Positions 63,362 through 64,000 of a stretch of DNA of 64,000 nt are shown here, one piece after another (position 1 is the first letter of the stretch; each line of letters begins with the position of its first letter). The stretch comes from Spinellus fusiger. Taxonomy: Eukaryota; Mucoromycota; Mucoromycetes; Mucorales; Phycomycetaceae. The stretch lies in NCBI GenBank assembly GCA_025094145.1, contig JALLLS010000017.1, forward strand, positions 248,001-312,000, written 5' to 3'. Below the pieces are notes generated by a model. That model made no database searches. It saw nothing but the letters and a program-made list of their open reading frames with translations, and was not told the DNA's origin. A program made the translations under genes and the position numbers.

Positions 63362-63485
63362 ATTAATTAATCCCTAGTGTTGTCTGAGTTTCAGTTACAA
63401 AATAAGAGAGAAAGATCTAGGCTGCAATAGCTAATTACTAGTTAGTGTATAAACTCAAACAGTGATTAAAGGATGTACAGAATAA

Positions 63486-63633
63486 GAGATTTTCTGGCTT
63501 TTAATAAGTGACACAAATATCCCTTTACGTCCAAAAAAACACACTTTTTATGTAACTGTGTTTGAAATCAAAAGGTTTGCAGATATCCAAATTAGTATTT
63601 CTTTTTGTAGAATACCTTAATATCAAATTGTTC
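63486..63633 (-). repeat. Truncated end of a Fanzor-family element
   Basis: GATTTTCTGGCTTTTAATAA, ACTGTGTTTGAAATCAAAAG and GATATCCAAAT blocks match 48295-48440. The outermost TACACACC is missing and the rest of the element is absent. Confidence 0.6.
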
Positions 63634-63699
63634 ACTCTTTCCGGAAATTATTGGTGCAAGATTCAAAATGAATTTGGTGCAAAAATGGAATGTACCAAG

Positions 63700-64000
63700 T
63701 GCACCAAATAAATAAATTTATTATAAACATTTTCTTTCTAAACAATCGTCAAATCTGGACTGGGACTATCTACAGAATCCTTGCAAAACACTGAGCAGCA
63801 CCTTATTACAAAGAATATGAGATCCTTGAGGATAATGTTTCCTCATCCAAAAAAAGAAGCTCTTTTGAATCTACCCTTTACAGCTGATCAGAACTACTCA
63901 ATGTGATTAAGCTCAAGCAAATAAGGTGGACGATAGACACTGCCATATCCTCCACCCCCAATGTAAAGCTGAATGTCCCTGTTTTTTTATAGATAGGGGC
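63700..64000 (-). pseudogene. IS630-type transposase relic at window edge
   Basis: The minus strand reads YRPPYLLELNHIE then SAVKGRFKRASFF with stops between, like the Glu region of the relic at 15344-16024. The outer part lies beyond the window. Confidence 0.5.

Overview
The window is nuclear DNA of an early-diverging filamentous fungus, most likely Mucoromycota (Mucorales-like). Grounds: short GT-AG introns in nearly every housekeeping gene; orthologues of exportin-7, MCM4, RBM22/Slt11, an ODC-type mitochondrial carrier, a Pho80-type cyclin and a GT15 mannosyltransferase; very AT-rich intergenic DNA; and a dense load of Tc1/mariner elements plus a Fanzor (eukaryotic TnpB-like) protein. The genus is not determined.

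Layout. 1-943 (minus, open at the window edge) encodes a protein built of helix-turn-helix repeats with an exact 57-residue period. 1343-2428 holds a retroposon end and a deleted Tc1 element. 2629-12691 is a compact gene island, all on the minus strand: XPO7-like exportin, 2-oxodicarboxylate carrier, a carrier-gene relic, Pho80-like cyclin and a coiled-coil protein. 12.7-51.2 kb is a gene-poor, AT-rich region made largely of mobile-element layers. It contains two near-identical inverted copies of a 2.7-kb TA-flanked element carrying a Fanzor1 C-terminal fragment (16167-18887 and 48281-51004), two shorter ORF-less relatives, two 1.35-kb Tc1 elements with the same frameshift, a Tc1 element nested in an older one, a 637-bp-arm inverted repeat (31519-34785), and a 21-22-bp phased minisatellite next to the second Fanzor element. 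Two cellular-type genes sit in it: a frameshifted adenylate-forming enzyme (22418-24443) and a cytochrome P450 (40222-41984). 51266-57990 is a second gene island: MCM4 (minus) divergent from RBM22 (plus), then a KRE2/MNT1-type mannosyltransferase (plus). 58.2-64 kb returns to transposon debris and holds the intact duplicate of the adenylate-forming enzyme (60490-62516).

How it fits together. The housekeeping genes act in nuclear export, mitochondrial transport, cell-cycle or phosphate signalling, DNA replication, splicing and protein O/N-mannosylation; no shared pathway is implied. The mobile region shows at least three rounds of insertion: old decayed Tc1 copies, younger Tc1 elements, then the Fanzor-bearing family. 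Several families moved recently although they lack an intact transposase here, so a transposase must act in trans from elsewhere. Candidates for little-described biology are the 57-residue tandem HTH protein and the Fanzor-bearing composite with its conserved non-coding end.
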